Shown one piece after another: positions 1-11,407 of a DNA stretch of 64,000 nucleotides; position 1 is the first letter of the stretch; every line of letters begins with the position of its first letter. The DNA comes from Ancylostoma caninum (lineage: Eukaryota > Nematoda > Chromadorea > Rhabditida > Ancylostomatidae), in the NCBI GenBank assembly GCA_037903475.1, contig JBAJFG010000313.1:744001-808000 (forward strand). The letters run 5' to 3'. Under the pieces are notes generated by a model, which had not been told where the DNA came from, searched no databases, and saw only the letters and a list, made by a program, of their open reading frames with translations. The position numbers were made by a program, and so were the translations under genes.

Positions 1-2810
1 TGGATGCCTAATATATACACCGACAAGTGTGGTACATGAGAGAAGAGGAGATTCTATGTATACCATTCTTATAAGAAATGTCCAGAACATTGCTGCAGTA
101 ATGCAATTTTGCTGAGTTTCTGCTGCAGGAATCGCAAAAAAAATTTTTGAAAGGATTCACTTTTCCATGCTCGCGGAGCTATTCCTGCTGTTGTTTTCCA
201 GAGAGGTCTTGTAATTACTATAGAATTCCTGGAATTTTGTTGGTGGTTGCAATCTGCTTTAAGATTTCTGGTTCCACTCGTGCAAACAATCACACGAAAG
301 CTTTTTGTGTAGCTCAGGAAGTCGGATTTGGATATAAGAGGATTATTCGATGTAAATTTACAAACCCAACAGGAGGAAAATGCAAATTGAAGCAAGAGAC
401 GATGAAACTTGGGCAAACGGAAAAAGCTACAGAGTGTACTCAGCTGCTGATGCTGAACGATAAAAGGCTTTGGAGCTTTAATTACGTGGATCAGAATATC
501 CATGCTTTCATCTCGAATGCCGCTAATATGAGTAGAGACCGATAAGTTCGAAAGACCTGTTTGATGATTTGAGAACCGAAGCCGAGATTTGAATATTCAA
601 AAACAAAAGGCCTGTAGTCCTCTTCTCCTTCATCTACCATTCACGACTGTTTTGCCTTTGTCGAATTTTCGACCCTTCGATTCAGTCGAAATCTAATACC
701 CGATAGATGCTATTATTTGGTCCTTAGTAGAGCGAACAGAATACTAACTAAGATTATTCCTATTTTTACTTATTTGTTTGTTTTTACACATAATTACATG
801 TGTATCCGAGGAAAGAACTTGTATAGGCATTACATTTCAACTTTGAGGTTGAATTATTTGTAGTAAGTTGACCCTAATGCAAGCGCAAATATAAGTGATA
901 AAAACACTAGGACACTTAAAAAATGAAATAAAGGAAAATTAATGCAGAAAATCCGAAATTATAGTCCGTTTCAAGGACGACGATAGTTTTGTATTTGTGC
1001 CCTGTGATCTGTATTTCTCACCAGCCTCTTCGAATACAGCACTATTTCTCGCATTCTCTCTTTCTCTAACATCTTTACAACAATGTTCCGCGGTGAAACA
1101 CATTATATACAAACGGAGAGGATGAATCTAAGCTTACTTTGTTGTTATAACGACAAAAATTTCCCACCCAGGAAAAAAAAACGCAGTACCGTGCCAATGG
1201 CACACGGAAGACACACTTTTGCACGAATTGGCAACGCTCCAAAAATGGAACGTGGCGATCTCACCAGGAATGGTACATTTATTTCCGCAAATGTCCTTCC
1301 TACAAATTAGTCTCACCGACGCCATGACCATTTCCAACAGAAAAACCAATATTAACACTGTTGATTTTGAGAGAAAAAAAAGAACTACCCAAACCACAGG
1401 GTGCATTTCTAGTTTATCTTAGGCCTGTATGAAAGAGATAGATTAAAGAAGACCTCCGTAATATTCGATAGCTGTCGAAGCACCGTCATCACACTCGCAT
1501 ATTTCCACCTGCAAACGCATAGCACTCGAAGTTCGATCTGATTCCGGGTCGCACCACATCTCTCGCAGCGGTGACGAAATCGACGACAAGGTCGCGGCGA
1601 TAACGAGAACAGATAGCGAGAACAATACATGAAATGTGCCCTGAGACTACGCTTCAAGTTCGAAAACTCACACGGCCTGTGGAGGGCAGGGCTAACAGAG
1701 GTGAAAAGCTGGATTCAAATGGCAGCAGTGGCGGAAAGCTCCAAAAATGACCATGCTCGGGTTACTGCAGGTGGGTTATTCTAGCCTTTCGTGACTCCAA
1801 AAAAAAACACCACATACATTTTCTAGCAAATATGAGAAAATTATTGTCATTAACGATGCCACAATAGCTCCTACCCCTTCCCAAGGCATGATAAGCGCGG
1901 TTTGCACGATTTAATCTACTAGTTTTGTTGAAAGTAACCGTCAAATGTTGGGTAATGCGTTTGATTTCTATGTTCGTGCTCTTTTCTGTAGCGCCGTTGT
2001 ATTTTCCAATGTTTCACGTATGTCTTAAGCCGCGTAATAAATTATTATTATTATTAAAAAAACTTCCGGCTAGAACTATGACAGTATCGGAAGAAGTCCT
2101 TAGCTTTTAGCCTAGCTTCCGTATAATGGTAGAGTATGAGACGAAAGTTGAGCCATTTTTTCCATTTTTTTGTTTTTCGACAATTTGTGGCTTATTTATT
2201 GGTTATTTTTATGGTTCAGCGTCCTGGTCCACTATGTGCATAACACCTGAGGACGCATACCACAGGTATGGAGTGGGTGGGGTGGGTTGGAGGAGGACTA
2301 GCTGAGACTTGAGATCTCGTTCACTTTGGGGACCTGGACAGCCAGGATTTCATGGAGTGAAAATATCAGTATCTAATTTTAATTGATACTTGAGGGCAAA
2401 AATTTAGAAACAATAATAAAAAAGAACCTCCTACCACACAACTCGTACACACTTATGTAAGGGGACATCAATGGCAGCATTCATTGAAGTTCCCTGGGAA
2501 GTTACAAGCTTCCCGCTTATCCAGAGAGGGACGAGTTTTCCTTGCAAAATGAGATGGACTCACCATTTTACCGCCACTTGTTATCGATGATTGAGACAAG
2601 TTTCTCGGGCAAAGTATGCCCTTTTTGCTGGGAAAAAATCGTCCATTCTGGAACGGCGAGGAGACCACGCTCTTTCTGAGAACGTTCACAGAACTCACAT
2701 AGGAAATATGGACAGGCAGAAGAGGACAAAGGGTAGAGGGGAAGCCCTCAACTGGGTCGCTGAATTTTTGGATTTGCCTCACAAAATGGATGAATTTTGC
2801 TGTTCATCCC
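1..2810. other. No supported gene
   Basis: This is AT-rich DNA. Short open frames occur on both strands, but none has a recognisable domain, a coherent splice pair or composition unlike the surrounding DNA. I see no RNA gene and no transposon end that I can delimit. Confidence 0.5.
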
Positions 2811-2839
2811 TATTTATTTATTTATTTATTTATTTATTA
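2811..2839. repeat. (TATT)n microsatellite
   Basis: About seven uninterrupted copies of a TATT tetranucleotide. Similar short tetranucleotide runs occur at 15585-15605 and 29288-29309. Confidence 0.9.
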
Positions 2840-3084
2840 TGCACATAGGCGTGCTAGGTTAGTAACCGTTGAACATTAGGAAATACGGAACTTATATAGA
2901 AAAGACAGAACATGAACTGAGTTAGAAAGGAAATAATGAGTGATGACTGTAGTTGCATAGGTAGAGCTCAGGCAAACGGCACAAAAAATATGTACTAATC
3001 TATTTATATGTATTAATCATTATTATTTTCAAAATAATTACCGCTATTTATTATGTTCAATGTTAGAAATATTATTTTTAGTAG

Positions 3085-3178
3085 TCTTATCATCCATCTG
3101 GGTCCACGGAGTGGCGAAGTGGCCACTTTTTTCCTACACCCCTCTCCCCTGGCAAGAAATTTCTGCGTCCTCCTCCAG
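3085..3178 (-). mobile_element. Degenerate relic of the CAGTGGCGGACGCAG hAT-type MITE
   Basis: The run starting with ATCTGGGTCCACGGAG and ending near TTTCTGCGTCCTCC follows, with many substitutions, the GC-rich end of the intact MITEs at 37986-38252 and 29949-30227. In those copies the same positions read TCTGGGTCCCC, then GGCGGAGACCCC, then TTTCTGC and TCCGCCACTG. The AT-rich DNA just upstream (about 2990-3080) fits the AT-rich body of the family. The terminal CACTG is gone, so this looks like an old, decayed insertion. The call rests on ordered short matches rather than a clean alignment. Confidence 0.45.
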
Positions 3179-3189
3179 AGAAAGGTGAG

Positions 3190-3895
3190 GGACTGCTGAG
3201 ACAGCTGCGCTAAGATGCACTATTTTAAGCAAAAATGTCAACATTGCGATCAAAAGGACACGGTGTGACTTTGTTTATTCTGGTACTCTCTCAACTAACT
3301 ATTCAGAGAAGTGTTGTCGCGCTCTGGGTGAACCTCAGGCTAGTTTTTGAGGGGTGGACAAAAAATCCACTTTCAGCAGGTCTGGATATATGTCTAATCG
3401 TACCAACCAGGCAGTCACATTCGTAGGTTTATGTATGTACGTGGGTCCTTAGGGAATTTGTTACGAAGAGTACAGCAATTACGAAGATTTGCAATGCAGA
3501 CGCTTTATGTTGGCCTTTCCTGCGTGCATTTTGGCCGATTTTCACTCAGGATCATTTTAGTCCTGAAACGAAAGATGTAGTAGGTAGATAAGCTCTTTAG
3601 CCGTTCATTCCCAAACATTTACCCTAGAGCACAAAGAAGTAGAGACTTTGAGAGACTTTCTATTTAATCTCCGTGTTCTTTCTCCTTCGGTCCTATGCAT
3701 GCTGCGATCATCATGCAAGATCATCGATGCAAGATCCTGATAAGCAAAGGTGAGATCTCGGCTAGAAAAGCGGATGTAGCCTTTTGGATTACCACGATAG
3801 ATTCAGAAATTAATGGCAAGATTGAGTTATTCTCAGAAACAATGTGATTGCTGCCCATTATATCATTATGTGAGGTGTAGATTGTAGACTACACT
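3190..3895. other. No supported gene
   Basis: Unremarkable unique-looking DNA with short frames only. Nothing here could be tied to a family. Confidence 0.5.
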
Positions 3896-4230
3896 GGGGT
3901 ATCACGCACTTGTCCGGAGTGGACACACACAACTTGTGCGCAAAAATGATGCCTACCCAGCACCCCCAGAACAAGTTGTCAGGCTACCTTTGCTCCAAAA
4001 CAACTTGCAGACAACCTTTAAGTGGTAAATCGTTGTCAACGAGGTCTGACTCCATAACGCCTTCCAAAAACCGGTTGTTAGTCATCTTTTCTGCTTATAA
4101 CTTGTCGATAAGAAAAGGTGAAAACAAGTTGCCTGCAAGCTTTGGAACCGGTAACTTTTCAGCGCGGAAGGGCAAAGAGAACCTGTCAACAAGCTTTGAT
4201 GAGAGCGAGTTCCACATGTGATCAGAAATT
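3896..4230. mobile_element. Old relative of the AACTTGTCGACAAG foldback element
   Basis: The stretch repeatedly contains AACTTGT, ACAAGTTG and AAGCTTTG words like the perfect foldback at 59694-59957. A forward translation near 4170-4215 ends in NLSTSF followed by a short tail, and the same NLSTSF word is read through the foldback. The arms are strongly diverged and the ends cannot be fixed, so this is a decayed copy or a longer relative of the same family. Confidence 0.4.
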
Positions 4231-4255
4231 TGCTGGCTGAATCCTTGTTTGAAAC

Positions 4256-4434
4256 TTAGTGGTTTAGAGCTGTACCCGAAGTTGTTATTTTCTTTATTAA
4301 TGGTCAACGTTTCGGAGAGTTCGCCTTCGTCAGAGCCTGAAAGATAAAATCGACAACGATCTATTCGGACAGAAGTCCACAGTTAGCTGCTAATAAAGAA
4401 AATAACAACATTGAGTACAGCTCTACACTACTAA
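4256..4434. repeat. Imperfect inverted repeat with ~45-bp arms
   Basis: The left arm at about 4256-4300 contains TAGAGCTGTACCC and GTTGTTATTTTCTTTATTA. It is matched in reverse complement by TAATAAAGAAAATAACAAC and GTACAGCTCTA at about 4390-4434, across an ~89-bp spacer. The spacer, read on the minus strand, contains CTGACGAAGG followed by CCGAAACGTT, a word pair often seen near Penelope-like elements. The repeat may therefore be a terminal piece of such an element, although no coding region remains beside it. Confidence 0.6.
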
Positions 4435-4439
4435 CCTGT

Positions 4440-7400
4440 AAACACGAAAATTTTATGCCGAGGTTCATGGAAAGTCGGACATGGCGATAGCTCTTGTAAG
4501 CGAGTTGTTCCAGGGCTTCTGAGTATAGGATAGGTTTATCATTCGTCTCGGGTCAGGATCGATGAACGAAATTCGGAACGAAACCAGGTTGGTAAACCTA
4601 CTTTTGAGTCCACAATCTCCTAATATTGAATAGTCGTTGAGGTGAACCATCTTTGTTTTGAGTGCTTAACGTTCCATGGATCCCAACCTTGAAAGTTTTT
4701 GAGGCAGTAAACTGAAGGACCAGTTGAGAACTGGCAGAGTGGGGGGACTCATTGGACCTCTGGAGAAGAGATGAAAATTGTGAGGCACTTCTAGCTAGGC
4801 CTCCGAAGATGAAGGATACGTAGAAACGTTAGGCAGAATAATAAATATACCCAGCAAAACGTTAGGAAACGTCTTCTCAGTGATAAGAGCTCTCCTTGGA
4901 CGAAAAATGAGAGGGTCTGCAAGCGTAAAGAGATCATAACCGGCAGATACATTCCTGCCACGCACCCGTTCTATCACTCAGCTAGACCACCTTGGTTTTT
5001 CCCAAAATAGAAAGGCGTTTCTCGGAGTTTTTACAGCCAGTTATGTTTCCTGGCTGTAATAACAAAGGCCAGACGATTATGATGGAAATTTTGAGCAATC
5101 AATAAAAATTTCAATCGCCCCGACTATATTCAACATCCTTGTATAGAAGTATTCGTCCAAAAAAACTTTCACTGTAATCAGCCCATGGCCACAATTCAAA
5201 GTCCAGCTTTTTTCGAGAGTAAAATGGCAGTAATAAAGGGCAATCACGAGAGCTGACATATTGGAAAATACGAATAGTGACATGTAACGAATTGAGCAAC
5301 TGGTACAAACCAGTATTCCGAAAGAGAGAGGGGTTCTATAGATTTGGCTGCGAACGTGAGTGGAAACTGGAAGTTGCTGGATTTGTTTGTCGCTGATGTG
5401 TGTTCCTTGCACTCCGCTGAATGGTGTGTCCAGGAAAGGTCGACTTGCGCAGAAAATTTCTGTGGGGAAAACAAGTAGCAAGCAAACACTCGTAAAAATA
5501 GCAGTAACAAAGTTAATGGCTCGTACAGAGAAAACTTTTCTTCTCACAGAGAGAACCTTTTTTTTCAACGTATACATTGACATCAAATACATTTGAATTT
5601 GAGGAAAATGTTTCTAAGCTAAAATAGATTATGTTGGCCTATCGCCAGCGCTATTTAGCTTCACACCACTATGGACGGTCACTCGCACCACCTGATAAAT
5701 TCACTGGAGTGGAATTTATCGGTGAGCTTACTCTTGGTAATCACGTTTAACCCTAAAGTTTACCACCTTGTCTCTGTCACTTTTCTTAGACCTCCTGCGT
5801 TGTAGGCAAGTCTCCACACACAATTCAGCGGATTTGAACTGGGTATACTCAAAGTGCAAGTACTGCGAAGCCTTGACCGCGCCGCAAGGGGATGCGTCAC
5901 GTGTCACCGAATCAACGTGGCTGACGTTGCCTGTAATGCTGTCCTTCTCAGCTGTTCGGAGGTGTTTTAAATCCAAATTTCGCTTATGTTTGATGGAGGG
6001 GTCCCCACTGTGATTCACAGCACAATTTCCAGCCAAGTTTGAGGGAACGCCTAAATTCAAACAAAAACTGCAAATTCAAAAAAAAAACTGTAGTTCACAG
6101 AGTGTAGCGCTGAAAATGTCATAATAAAACAACGCCGGAACAGAAAACGAGGCGATTGCATTCATTGTATGGACCTTCTCGTTGTTACGAAAGGGGTGTT
6201 ATATCAGAAGGGATTTTTGATAATCATTGATTCTTTCTTTTTTACTTTTTTACCATCTACAAGATTTTTCCACGACCTTTGCTTTCTCATAAATTCTCCT
6301 TCTGCTGCCAAGTTTCTCTGCAACCGCTCCTGCGGAGAAATCACCAAGAGCAACGTCCAAGGTCATCGGTTGTTTTAGTAACACATTGCTGGCGAGACCA
6401 GGGATGTGTGCGCATTCCATGGGAGATCCATGTGCACAGATGTGTCAATAAAGCATGAAAAAAAGCTCGCAAATGCCCGTGTATCAATCAATGTACATGT
6501 CTGTGGAATAGGGGCAGATATAGTTTCGCTTAACAAGGATAAAAAATCTTCAGAAATGGCCAAGAGAGGCTTTTTTTCTGGTTATCAAATGTAAATTTTA
6601 CTTCGAGGTGAAAGGAGCAGTACTATAAGAAGTTGTAGTAGGGCATTGAAGGTTCAAAAATGGATTGGGTTAGTGCAAAAGTTCTGCAACATTTTTTATT
6701 TTATTTTCTAAAACACAAAGACAGTTAGACAGGTGGGTCTTACGTGGCATATGGTAATATGTCCTCAGAGTTTACGAGGGAAGCTCTATCATTACTTGAG
6801 CAGCAATAGCTTCGGCCAGTCGAGTCTCACTTCGCTCGTTTGTCTGTTATGGTATCCAGCAAGGACATCCTGTAGCAAGTGCCGATACGATTACATATTT
6901 GACTAGAAGGTTGTTCACCATTTGACGGTTTCTTGATGGTACCAGGCCTTCGACCCTGGTGAAATGACGGTTGAAGTAACCCACGCTCTGAAAGCTCATC
7001 AAATGTTTATAATGAGGGTTTGCAGGACACCCTGAAGGCGAGGCCGGATGCCGAACAAGCATTTGCACGGTATTGGTTATAGTAAAGTTGTCAGGACATA
7101 AGTACCGCACGGGTTGTGCGAATCTGACTATTCGTGCTGGGTGAACATCGAGGAGTCGCTGTCTCTTCGTCAACATGGATAGGACTTTCTAAAGGATGTT
7201 TTACAAGTGGTGGTGGATGCTTGGTCCTGTACGCTAACACGGCCCAGCAGTGTCAATAGATTCCGTGCCCGGGATCACATCCAAAGCATTTAAAAGCAGG
7301 CTCGTCTGAATAGAATGAAAGAAGTTTCCCTATGGTGTTGGTGGAGTCACAGCGAAAGCTTTACCTCGAACTCCTAAGTAATGGCATCACAGTGATGAGC

Positions 7401-8780
7401 GATCTCTGGCGCTACTCAACTCTAAAAGTTGACAGGAGCCATCCATTAAAAAAACGCCCAAAACTATGTAGCAAATGTTAATCGTCTGCAATATAATGTT
7501 CACGTCCACAGTGCAAACGCAGGCCGCAGACACCCTCCGTATTCTCCAGTCCTATCGTCTATGGCCTATGACGCTGTCGGATTGTTACCTTTTCCTGGTC
7601 AAGAGCAACCGCCTACGGAAAATGAGGCTCAGCAATCAACAGGGACTCACAAGTGAGATGTCAATGTTTCTAGACCCACAACCACCATTGCTCTGACAGA
7701 AAGAAGAAGAGAAGCTGCCCACAAGATGAACAAAGGTACTGCACAGTAGTGGTAAATATTCCATTTTTTTGAGATTCTGCTTTAGTGAAGAAATCTATCT
7801 CCAAAGAATTCGCAGTGAGTGTTGCAGAACCTTTCACCAACCCAATATGATTTCCTCTTTTAGAAGTAGAAAAGATGCCTATTGTGGAAAAAATCGAAAA
7901 AAAACAAGGATTTAATTCCACTGAACCTTATTCAGAGGGAACACAACAGATGTGGAGGGTCAAACCTACTTGGCAAATCAAACTACTCCAAAAGCAACCT
8001 TAGCTAGCCACAATATTCTTTGCAACTATGTATGTATAGCGATCACTAAATCGTAGCTATTCAATAGCACGGTTCTATGATGGGATGACGCTGTTTCGCT
8101 TAGGACTTCTTCCAAAGGATTTCTGCGATTTAGGCACCTCTATTTACCTAATTTCTTTTTCATGTGTTTTATTCACATGAAAAAATTCTGACGCTCGAAT
8201 TATGCCTTGCCTGTATAGACTCTTTAAAACTGCGGCTCAGCCTGCATGCTTTTTGAGGGACACTCTTTTTTCGACAACGTCTTCCTTTCCCGTTCATGCC
8301 TTGAAAAAAATTTCGGGTTCTCCTGTCCTCCAAAAGCCGGAAATCCACATTCCTTCCCCAAGGAATATATGAGTTATTGCCTTAGTTTCACCATAGATGT
8401 TGTAGTAGGAATAGTAATCTAGGTATTCGCTTCTCATATTTTGAACTTTTCAATGGATTGACATTAGTTTGGACCCGAAGTACTTTAATGGTAAATTAAT
8501 CCAAGCAGTTTGATGGCCTTCTACCACTGACGGACGAAATATGAAAGGTACGAAGGTGTGTAATCGCCAAGGCGGATGTTATAAAATTAAAGATAGTCTC
8601 CAGATCCATACTGAATGTTTAAACAGATGGATTGAAGATTGAGCATTTTCCATCAAAATCAACGTTGTTCGCGCAAGAGTTTGTAGAGAGAATTAATGTA
8701 TGACATTAGGCTCAGCCGAATCACAGGAGCCTCTGCAGGCAACAGCTGTAGAATTCCTGGGGAGCTCCTGCTAAGATCTT
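4440..8780. other. No supported gene
   Basis: Long, mostly AT-rich stretch with scattered frames of up to about 170 codons that show no domain and no convincing splice structure. A 22-bp stretch at about 6665-6690 (TTAGTGCAAAAGTTCTGC) resembles a mariner inverted terminal repeat but has no partner in sight. Nothing else can be supported. Confidence 0.45.
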
Positions 8781-9155
8781 TTTTTTCAGTTTTACTCAGA
8801 AGTTGAAATCATACTAGTTGAAGACGATCACCTACGGCGACGGAACATCAGTAAATGGCACTTCGTCCCTGTTTCGACGTTACGAAATTAGCACTCTCAT
8901 TGCCATTCTCAGAAATTCTATATGTACTTTCACTAAAACCACACCTACTATCAATAATCGGGAAAGAGAGCAGATGCGTAGTTTTTTCATCTTACTACTG
9001 TTACTACTGAGATTCTTAGTCTTGATGTTGTTGAATATGTTGAACAGAAGGGCAAAGCTTCCCCAGTGCACATCTTGTACGAAAGTAATAAATAGTAAGT
9101 AGAGTAATCACTTTACCGCCTCTAATCGTAAAAAAGTATCCCCTCGCATCTGACC

Positions 9156-9413
9156 TCACAAATCAAAGCCGCAAAGGTCTCGGTAATGCGCCAGCTCGTT
9201 TATCACAAGGATGCACTCATAATTACGATTAATTCTTGGATTTCCAGCCGTGAACCAAAATGCCTCTGATGTTTTGCGCGCTGGAGTCTCGGGTTCAGCG
9301 AGAAGATTTTGGCAGTCATGGCAACTGGAACATTCAAGTGATACTTCGTTTAAGATTGGCCAGCTATATGTGGATATCTCTAAACGAATCTCACAAATCT
9401 GCACACATAACAT
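9156..9413 (-). pseudogene. Orphan C-terminal fragment of a Penelope-like GIY-YIG protein
   Basis: The minus-strand frame reads ARKTSEAFWFTAGNPRINRN and then ECILVINELAHYRDLCGF. The same ordered pattern closes the broken element at 46248-47605, where it reads ARKTLETLWIHAKSPKMNRK followed by EECLSITRE. This is the conserved tail of the GIY-YIG endonuclease domain of Penelope-like retroelements. Only about the last 60 residues survive, with no GIY-YIG core, no reverse transcriptase and no start. It is a transposon fossil, not a working gene. Two independent pieces in one window show that the family was active in this genome. Confidence 0.75.
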
Positions 9414-9503
9414 TGGGAGACCACCTTTGAAATCAGGGCATCATCTAACTTTCTCCCGCCTTCCTTCTTTAAACTGGTCCTAATTTAACGATGATGTACA
9501 TAC

Positions 9504-9511
9504 ATGCTAGT
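9504..9511. repeat. 8-bp target site duplication (left)
   Basis: ATGCTAGT immediately precedes the CAGTGGCGG terminus and is repeated exactly at 9798-9805 after the right terminus. An 8-bp duplication is the hallmark of hAT-superfamily insertion. Confidence 0.9.
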
Positions 9512-9797
9512 CAGTGGCGGACGCAGAAAGTGGGCGGGAGGGGGGGCGTGGGAAGAAAAGTGGGATCTCCGCCGTTTTGGGGACCCAGACGGAAAACAAA
9601 ATTAATAATAATAATAATTATAATAATAAACAATAAATAAAAAATATATTAAAAATAATAATAAAAATAAACAATTAAAAATAAACTAACACAAGGTTTT
9701 TATTTGTATTGTAAAGTAATTTCGAAAATTTGGCGACCCATTCTCGGGGGGGGGGGGCGCGCGCTCCCCCCCCCCCCCCCCCCTGCGTCCGCCACTG
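9512..9797 (+). mobile_element. hAT-type MITE, copy 1 (286 bp)
   Basis: The element starts CAGTGGCGGACGCAG and ends CTGCGTCCGCCACTG, giving a 15-bp perfect terminal inverted repeat, with exact ATGCTAGT duplications on both sides. The body is an A/T-only stretch of AATAATAATT words. The right end carries a run of 12 or more G, then CGCGCGC, then a long C run. There is no coding capacity, so it must have been moved by a transposase encoded elsewhere. Family assignment rests on the CAGTGGC-type terminus and the 8-bp duplication. It is about 97% identical by eye to the copy at 53238, implying recent spread. Confidence 0.95.
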
Positions 9798-10118
9798 ATG
9801 CTAGTAGGTATAAGTTCTTGTGCGGGGATTTGAAGTACCATCCAGCAAAATTTCGGATTCTCTTGAATGAAATGGATATTGAGCGCGGTCACGAGTACTT
9901 TCCGATCAGACCGAAATTTTCGAGTTATCTCGCCTGTGTGCAGAGCTATTCTCATCATGAGAAGCCATCCACCTCATTTTCTCCCGGGGTCGATCAGTCG
10001 GATTCGTTACTATCACATCACTGCCACCGCGAAAAAAAAAGATTCCTGATTTTTTGTTATATATTTATACCCGGTGAAATGTGTCGCAGAGTATGTTACG
10101 CAGAAAAGCCTCAAGATA

Positions 10119-10138
10119 TTAGGTTGGTGCAGGTTCGT
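10119..10138 (+). mobile_element. mariner inverted terminal repeat (left end)
   Basis: TTAGGTTGGTGCAGGTTCGT follows a TA dinucleotide and is a close match to the classic mariner terminus TTAGGTTGGTGCAAAAGT. It lies about 370 bp upstream of a mariner-like helix-turn-helix remnant in the same orientation, so the two probably belong to one decayed copy. No matching right terminus was recognised. Confidence 0.6.
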
Positions 10139-10378
10139 CGTCCTTCCTTCATTGGCATCATTTTTTCCAGAACTTTACCGAACTATAACCTTGGACGTCC
10201 CTAAATGGTTCGAAAGACGTTTAGCTGGTAAGCGGAAAATTCGCAGACTGTCATAACTGAGTCGGCATTTTTGGCGATTTTCCTTCTGGGTAGAAAGAGC
10301 TTATGAAGCCGGAAGGGTGACACCCATATAGCAATTCCTAACTAATATTAGTTGCCCAGAAAAGTTCCGGGGCATTAG

Positions 10379-10747
10379 GTGGCATTTCATAGTTTAACGT
10401 CGTTTTGCTCCTTGCGATTGCCATATCCTGCAACGGTTTTCAAGCATGTTGGTAGCTTGAAACATACGCTATCTTTGGCTCTGATCCAGTGTAAAACCAA
10501 TGGTATGCATTGTAAGCTAATTCGCAGAATTTTGCTTTATGAATTCAAATTGGGACAACCAACAGCGGGAGCCGCCCTCAGCATTAGTACTGCGTTTGTG
10601 GAAGGTACCTTTTCCAAAATGCCAGGGCCTCCTATCTTCTTTATTATTCTAAGCGGGGCTGAGAGAATGGAAAATGCTGCACAAGGTGGTCAGCAATTTG
10701 ACCGTCGCAAAGGCGCCTTGAATGAGCAGATTGGATCCCACCTTTGA
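10379..10747 (+). pseudogene. mariner transposase N-terminal (HTH_48-type) remnant
   Basis: Roughly residues 42-80 of this frame (about 10505-10621) read IRRILLYEFKLGQPTAGAA and then LSISTAFVEGTFSK. This matches the first helix-turn-helix of mariner transposases, in which IR..LLYEFKLG is followed by AA..IN.AFG.GT.S. The expected continuation (a W-F-RF segment and the second DNA-binding motif) is lost, and no D,D34D catalytic core is readable downstream. The copy is therefore broken just after the first DNA-binding domain. The remainder of the frame is random-looking. Confidence 0.6.
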
Positions 10748-11123
10748 CGCACGCTTTAGACATGATTCTAAAAAAATTCGTCCGGATAACTTCTGGTAGG
10801 GTGGTATGGTACATAGGTGGTTGCTTGATTTCAGAACGATTGGTCCATTCGAAGAATGCTCCTTACCACATCACATTCAAGAATCCCTGTCACCATTCAA
10901 TGGAATGAAACTTCCTGATACTTCGACTCGGCTTTCAATGTTGTCAGAAGAGGTGCGTGACTATTTCAACATGTACCAGTTTCATAACACTTCTATTTAT
11001 ACCCAGGTTAATTCGCATTAAACGTAATGATACATCACCTTACCCATAGAATCTCTTGAAATCCTAAAAATATGTAAAGCGTACTTTGCCCCGTCGTCGC
11101 TCGCCCACGCATCTAATTCGTGA

Positions 11124-11279
11124 TTTAATTGAGCAAAGAACACTCAAAAGGAATAATTAAATCAGCCATGCAGAGATGTGCGAAATATGTACATCGGTCG
11201 ATTTAATTGAGCAAAGAACACTCAAAAGGCATAATTAAATCAGCCATGCAGAGATGTGCGAAATATGTACATCGGTCGA
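11124..11279. repeat. 78-bp tandem duplication
   Basis: Copy 1 (11124-11201) and copy 2 (11202-11279) are head to tail and differ at one position (AAGGAAT versus AAGGCAT). Each unit begins TTTAATTGAG and contains AATTAAATCA, so each also holds a small inverted repeat. The unit lies ~130 bp before the LINE remnant and may belong to its 5' region. Confidence 0.95.
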
Positions 11280-11407
11280 TTCGATACATCGATTCTGATC
11301 CCATTTCTAACCACCATCACAGATTTATTTCTTGAGATTTTTTAGTGGTTAACGTTGGCTCTCTGCGTTGTTTTTGTCGCGGACGGCGATCACTTCGCAA
11401 TTGATCG

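Noticed and set aside
5077..5592. 171-codon minus-strand frame with hydrophobic stretches
   Set aside because: Unpatterned composition, overlapping open frames on both strands, and no splice or domain support.
8790..8891. 33-codon stretch after a strong TTTTTTTTCAG acceptor, reading VEIILVEDDHLRRRN
   Set aside because: It faintly recalls the ILVEDD...R motif near the C-terminus of BEL/Pao retroelement proteins, but it is too short, ends in a stop and has no neighbouring integrase or partner exon.
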